DNA from: DATIXD01 sp035518875
GTDB taxonomy: Bacteria; Pseudomonadota; Gammaproteobacteria; Methylococcales; Methylococcaceae
Assembly: GCA_035518875.1 (NCBI GenBank)
Contig: DATIXD010000148.1
Location: 1 to 8,497 of the forward strand
Length of the DNA: 8,497 nt
Reading direction: 5' to 3'
Part shown: piece by piece, positions 6,759 through 8,497 of the stretch
Position numbering within the stretch: the stretch's first letter is position 1
Layout of the letters: every line of letters begins with the position of its first letter
Position numbers and translations under genes: made by a program
The notes under the pieces: generated by a model
Told to the model about the DNA's origin: nothing
The model's database searches: none
The model's input: the letters and a program-made list of their open reading frames with translations, nothing else

Positions 6759-7040
6759 TCACTTCCCTTCAACGGCATCCTTCAATGCCTTCGCGGCGCT
6801 GAAAGCGGGGGCTTTCCGAGCAGAGATCTGAATCGTTTCACCGGTCTGTGGATTACGTCCGGTTCTGGGCGGCTTTTCCTTCACGGTGAATTTACCGACT
6901 CCCGGCAGTACGACTTCGTTGCCTTGCGCCAAGGAGTCACGCAGGCCATCGCTCAGCGCGTCAATGAATTCCTCGGTGATTTTCTTCGACTGCTGGGTAC
7001 GTTCCGCGAGGGCGTCCACCAATTCTTTTTTCGTTCGCAT
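6759..7040 (-). CDS. HU-family histone-like DNA-binding protein
   Basis: This 93-residue, nucleoid-associated protein binds and bends DNA as a dimer without strong sequence preference. An N-terminal helical part (KKELVDALAERT to about residue 45) is followed by the beta arms, with VVLPGVGKFTVKEKPPRT and the DNA-intercalating tip GRNPQTGE (P64), and ends in PAFSAAKALKDAV. This matches HU throughout, with a length close to the usual 90. IHF subunits are less likely because the arm tip and C-terminus follow the HU pattern. AAGGAA lies about 6 bases before the ATG. It is probably a second, element-borne HU: it lies downstream of an integrative-element gene, and its stop codon directly touches a tRNA-like 3' end. 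A leader hairpin at 7080-7112 precedes it. Confidence 0.93.
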   Translation of the reverse strand: MRTKKELVDALAERTQQSKKITEEFIDALSDGLRDSLAQGNEVVLPGVGKFTVKEKPPRTGRNPQTGETIQISARKAPAFSAAKALKDAVEGK

Positions 7041-7079
7041 CAGGATTCCTTATTGGTTCCGGGACAAAGACAAGGATGT

Positions 7080-7112
7080 AAGGCAAACCGCGGAAACTCA
7101 GGCGTTTGCCTT
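7080..7112 (-). promoter_or_regulatory. Inverted repeat in the hup leader
   Basis: AAGGCAAAC and GTTTGCCTT form perfect 9-bp arms around 15 bases, starting 40 bases before the hup start. If transcription starts near 7118, it would fold in the RNA leader. It could also be an operator. No T run follows, so it is not a simple terminator. Confidence 0.55.
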
Positions 7113-7125
7113 TCCTGCGGGAAGT

Positions 7126-7152
7126 ATTAGAAGCAAGAGCCCGAAATGTCCA
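7126..7152 (-). promoter_or_regulatory. Candidate hup promoter
   Basis: On the minus strand TGGACA (7152-7147, five of six to the -35 consensus) is followed by TCTAAT (7131-7126, five of six to the -10), with a short 15-base spacer. An overlapping TAATAC gives the ideal 17-base spacer but a poorer -10. Either would start RNA just upstream of the leader repeat. Confidence 0.35.
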
Positions 7153-7162
7153 GCAATAAAAA

Positions 7163-7172
7163 CCTGATCAGG
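7163..7172. promoter_or_regulatory. Palindrome sharing a half-site with the 7986-8002 operator
   Basis: CCTGATCAGG is a perfect 10-bp palindrome. It overlaps the stop codon of the AcaB-like gene and lies just upstream of the candidate hup -35. Its CCTGA/TCAGG half-sites are the same as in the 17-bp palindrome between the AcaB-like gene and ssb, though the spacing differs by one base. Confidence 0.35.
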
Positions 7173-7842
7173 ACGAAAATGAGGTTTCTGACTGCAATAT
7201 TTCTGCAATGCTATTTTCCTCGGGCTCAGAAGCTCGGCTATCAGATCCTTCCGAGACGGCGGCTTCTGCTTCCCCTGACGCAGGCTCACCCATAGACTCC
7301 CGAATCTCCGCCTCCTTGCCACGTTTCACGGCGGATACGCGGGCCCTCCGTTCGATCTCCACAATGCGCCGGCCCAGGCGTAATAAGCGTTGCTGCCACT
7401 GGTAGGCACCATTGGAACGCTGCTTGTTGGTCAATATGCCGCACAGCCACAAGGCATCCAGCGTGACCATCAGATCATCCATTCGCTGCACCAGGGCGAC
7501 GAATTGGGCGACTTGGGGCGAGACGATGCGGACCGTCGTCGTCGCCGGGTTCGTATAGCGGGGTAGTTGGGTGATGCCGTTGTCCTCCCGCAGTTTGTCC
7601 AGTCGTGCCTTCTCACTCTGAACGTCCTTACCGCAGTCTCCGATGAGGGTGTTCACGACCGTTTCCACTTCATCGATCTCCTGATCGTCCCCGATGATCC
7701 GCAGGATCACGTCGATGGCGTAAAGCGCGCTGACCACCCGTGAGAATTCCCGTGCCATGACCCGCTGGGCCTGTTCGCTACGGATGGTGACGGCCTGATC
7801 GAAGACCGGGCGGCTATATTGGCGTGATTTGGCTTCGGCCAT
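7168..7842 (-). CDS. Integrative-element protein of the DUF1845/AcaB type, possible transcription regulator
   Basis: This 224-residue cytoplasmic protein resembles the DUF1845 (AcaB) proteins found next to ssb in integrative conjugative elements; the match is from memory of the family, not a search. Recognisable parts are an N-terminal segment with ALYAIDVILRIIGDD (about residues 39-53), a charged helical middle, and a conserved-looking block RIVSPQVAQFVALVQRMDDL followed by TLDALWLCGILTNKQR and WQQRLLRLGRRIVEIERRAR (about 109-168). The last 50 residues are Ser/Glu-rich and probably disordered. IncA/C AcaB is a conjugation activator; whether this protein regulates anything is inference. GGAG lies 6 bases before the ATG, a good ribosome binding site. 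It is divergent from ssb and upstream of hup on the same strand. Confidence 0.6.
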   Translation of the reverse strand: MAEAKSRQYSRPVFDQAVTIRSEQAQRVMAREFSRVVSALYAIDVILRIIGDDQEIDEVETVVNTLIGDCGKDVQSEKARLDKLREDNGITQLPRYTNPATTTVRIVSPQVAQFVALVQRMDDLMVTLDALWLCGILTNKQRSNGAYQWQQRLLRLGRRIVEIERRARVSAVKRGKEAEIRESMGEPASGEAEAAVSEGSDSRASEPEENSIAEILQSETSFSS

Positions 7843-7937
7843 GGAAAGCTCCGATCGAGTTGGGTTGTCGATTCGCCGATGGTACGAAACCCTGCTTCAT
7901 CTAGGGGCTGAAAAGTTGGCGAAATTGCTCATCTTTA

Positions 7938-7961
7938 CGGAACAGAGTACGCACGGTTCCG
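7938..7961. repeat. Inverted repeat in the divergent intergenic region
   Basis: CGGAAC and GTTCCG form perfect 6-bp arms around 12 bases, between the AcaB-like start and the 17-bp palindrome. Possible binding site; short enough to occur by chance. Confidence 0.35.
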
Positions 7962-7985
7962 GGTATATCTGCTTCCACTTTTTGC

Positions 7986-8002
7986 TGACCTGAATCAGGT
8001 CA
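7986..8002. promoter_or_regulatory. Perfect 17-bp palindromic operator candidate
   Basis: TGACCTGAATCAGGTCA has 8-bp perfect arms around a single central base. It sits in the 382-base divergent region between the AcaB-like gene and ssb, about 145 bases from one start and 223 from the other. This is the usual form of a site for a dimeric helix-turn-helix repressor and could control both directions. On the minus strand, a TATACC -10-like sequence lies about 20 bases downstream of it. Confidence 0.6.
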
Positions 8003-8016
8003 CACGGAAATGCCTT

Positions 8017-8030
8017 TCTGTCTCGACAGA
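8017..8030. repeat. Short interrupted palindrome
   Basis: TCTGTC and GACAGA face each other with two bases between. It lies 14 bases to the right of the 17-bp palindrome on the ssb side and may be a second regulator site. Confidence 0.35.
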
Positions 8031-8077
8031 GAGGTGGGCGCCAGCTGAGCGCTTACCTAGAACAGCCTTTCGAATGC

Positions 8078-8209
8078 TTCCGGCTTCGCGGCCGGAAAAC
8101 GCCCAATCCCGGGGATGTGTTCAGTTCCTGTTTGGGGCGTGTAACTCCTCCCCGGATCGACCTGTTCACCGCACAGGCAGGCCGCATTGTTTCCGTTCCC
8201 GAGTGCGGC
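8078..8209 (+). promoter_or_regulatory. Structured leader of ssb with competing stems
   Basis: Four possible stems lie in the 150 bases before ssb. TTCCGGC/GCCGGAA (8078-8097, six-base loop) is a stable hairpin. CGCCC-AA pairs with TT-GGGCG (8100-8106 with 8132-8139, one bulge). CCGGGGA pairs with TCCCCGG (8109-8115 with 8149-8155). GCCGCA pairs with TGCGGC (8181-8186 with 8204-8209), directly touching the ribosome binding site. The second and third stems interlock, so they must alternate or form a pseudoknot. This looks like an RNA leader that could control ssb translation, but no known motif name can be given. Confidence 0.4.
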
Positions 8210-8217
8210 GGGGGGAG
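8210..8217 (+). promoter_or_regulatory. Strong ribosome binding site of ssb
   Basis: GGGGGGAG ends 7 bases before the ATG at 8225. It fixes the start of ssb and begins immediately after the 6-bp stem ending at 8209, so opening or closing of that stem could change access. Confidence 0.75.
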
Positions 8218-8224
8218 TCATTTC

Positions 8225-8497
8225 ATGTTGAACCAATCGCAAATCATCGGCTTTCTGGGCCGCGATCCGGACGTGCGCTACACCGCCGACGGCAAGGCCA
8301 TCGCCAATCTGGCGGTCGCCACCTCGGAACCCTACAAGGACCGGGAAACCGGTCAGCGCCTGAAACACACCGAATGGCACCGCATCGTGCTGTTCGGACG
8401 GCAGGCCGAAGTGGCCAAGGAGTACCTGAAGAAGGGCTCGCTGGTGTACGTCGAAGGCCGGCTGCGTACCCGCAAATGGCAAAAGGCCGGCGAGGAT
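8225..8497 (+). CDS. ssb: Single-stranded DNA-binding protein, C-terminus beyond the window
   Basis: The first 91 residues of an OB-fold Ssb are present and the frame is open at the window edge. Ssb coats single-stranded DNA during replication, repair and conjugative transfer. The pattern NQSQIIGFLGRDPDVRYTADG, LAVATSEPYKDRETG, TEWHRIVLFGRQAEVAKEYL and GRLRTRKWQ follows the family closely. The DNA-stacking aromatics of the E. coli protein are kept as Y37, W51, F57 and W85. About half of a typical 140-180-residue protein, including the acidic C-terminal tip, is missing only because the sequence ends. Its divergent neighbour, the AcaB-like gene, suggests an element-borne copy used in transfer or element replication rather than the housekeeping gene. 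A minus-strand frame covering the same DNA is a shadow. Confidence 0.95.
   Translation, partial: MLNQSQIIGFLGRDPDVRYTADGKAIANLAVATSEPYKDRETGQRLKHTEWHRIVLFGRQAEVAKEYLKKGSLVYVEGRLRTRKWQKAGED

Noticed and set aside
8057..8482. Minus-strand frame of 141 residues opposite ssb
   Set aside because: The plus strand encodes a clear Ssb with conserved aromatics and a strong ribosome binding site; the reverse frame is its shadow.

Overview
The window looks like the edge of an accessory region in a moderately GC-rich proteobacterium, most likely a gammaproteobacterium or an acidithiobacillia-like relative. The clues are the OmpR-type regulator, the ISAs1-family transposase, the HU protein, and an ssb gene next to an integrative-element protein of the DUF1845/AcaB type. 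I cannot name the species from sequence alone.

Left part (1-2058). The first 445 bases hold only palindromes and one doubtful 70-residue ORF. Then comes a minus-strand gene for a polytopic membrane protein of the TauE/SafE (DsbD_2-like) class fused to a C-terminal cupredoxin-like domain, probably for copper or another soft metal. Upstream of it, at about 2059, a truncated ISAs1-family insertion sequence begins. Its transposase keeps the first two catalytic aspartates but loses the C-terminal third and the right end.

Middle part (2864-6299). A complete OmpR-family response regulator is followed after 3 bases by a sensor kinase reduced to its first membrane segment and extracytoplasmic domain, so the regulator appears to have lost its local kinase. 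Then comes a 717-residue secreted serine-carboxyl peptidase of family S53 (sedolisin/kumamolisin type) with signal peptide, activation propeptide, all catalytic residues and the C-terminal calcium site. Such enzymes usually act outside the cell at acidic pH.

Right part (6300-8497). A non-coding stretch of about 430 bases carries several hairpins and a GAAGTCCGC-like repeat. It ends in a minus-strand terminator and a 25-base fragment that reads as the 3' end of a tRNA or tmRNA. The fragment directly abuts the stop codon of a minus-strand HU gene. Beyond it lie the DUF1845/AcaB-like gene (minus) and, divergently, ssb (plus, cut by the window end). HU, AcaB-like and Ssb fit the DNA-maintenance block of an integrative conjugative element. 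The tRNA-like 3' end suggests that the element's end is at about 6734-6758, with the chromosome to the left.

The best leads for something undescribed are in this right part: the HU/tRNA junction, a perfect 17-bp palindrome whose half-site recurs upstream of hup, and a heavily structured leader in front of ssb. No complete new defence or biosynthetic system is visible.
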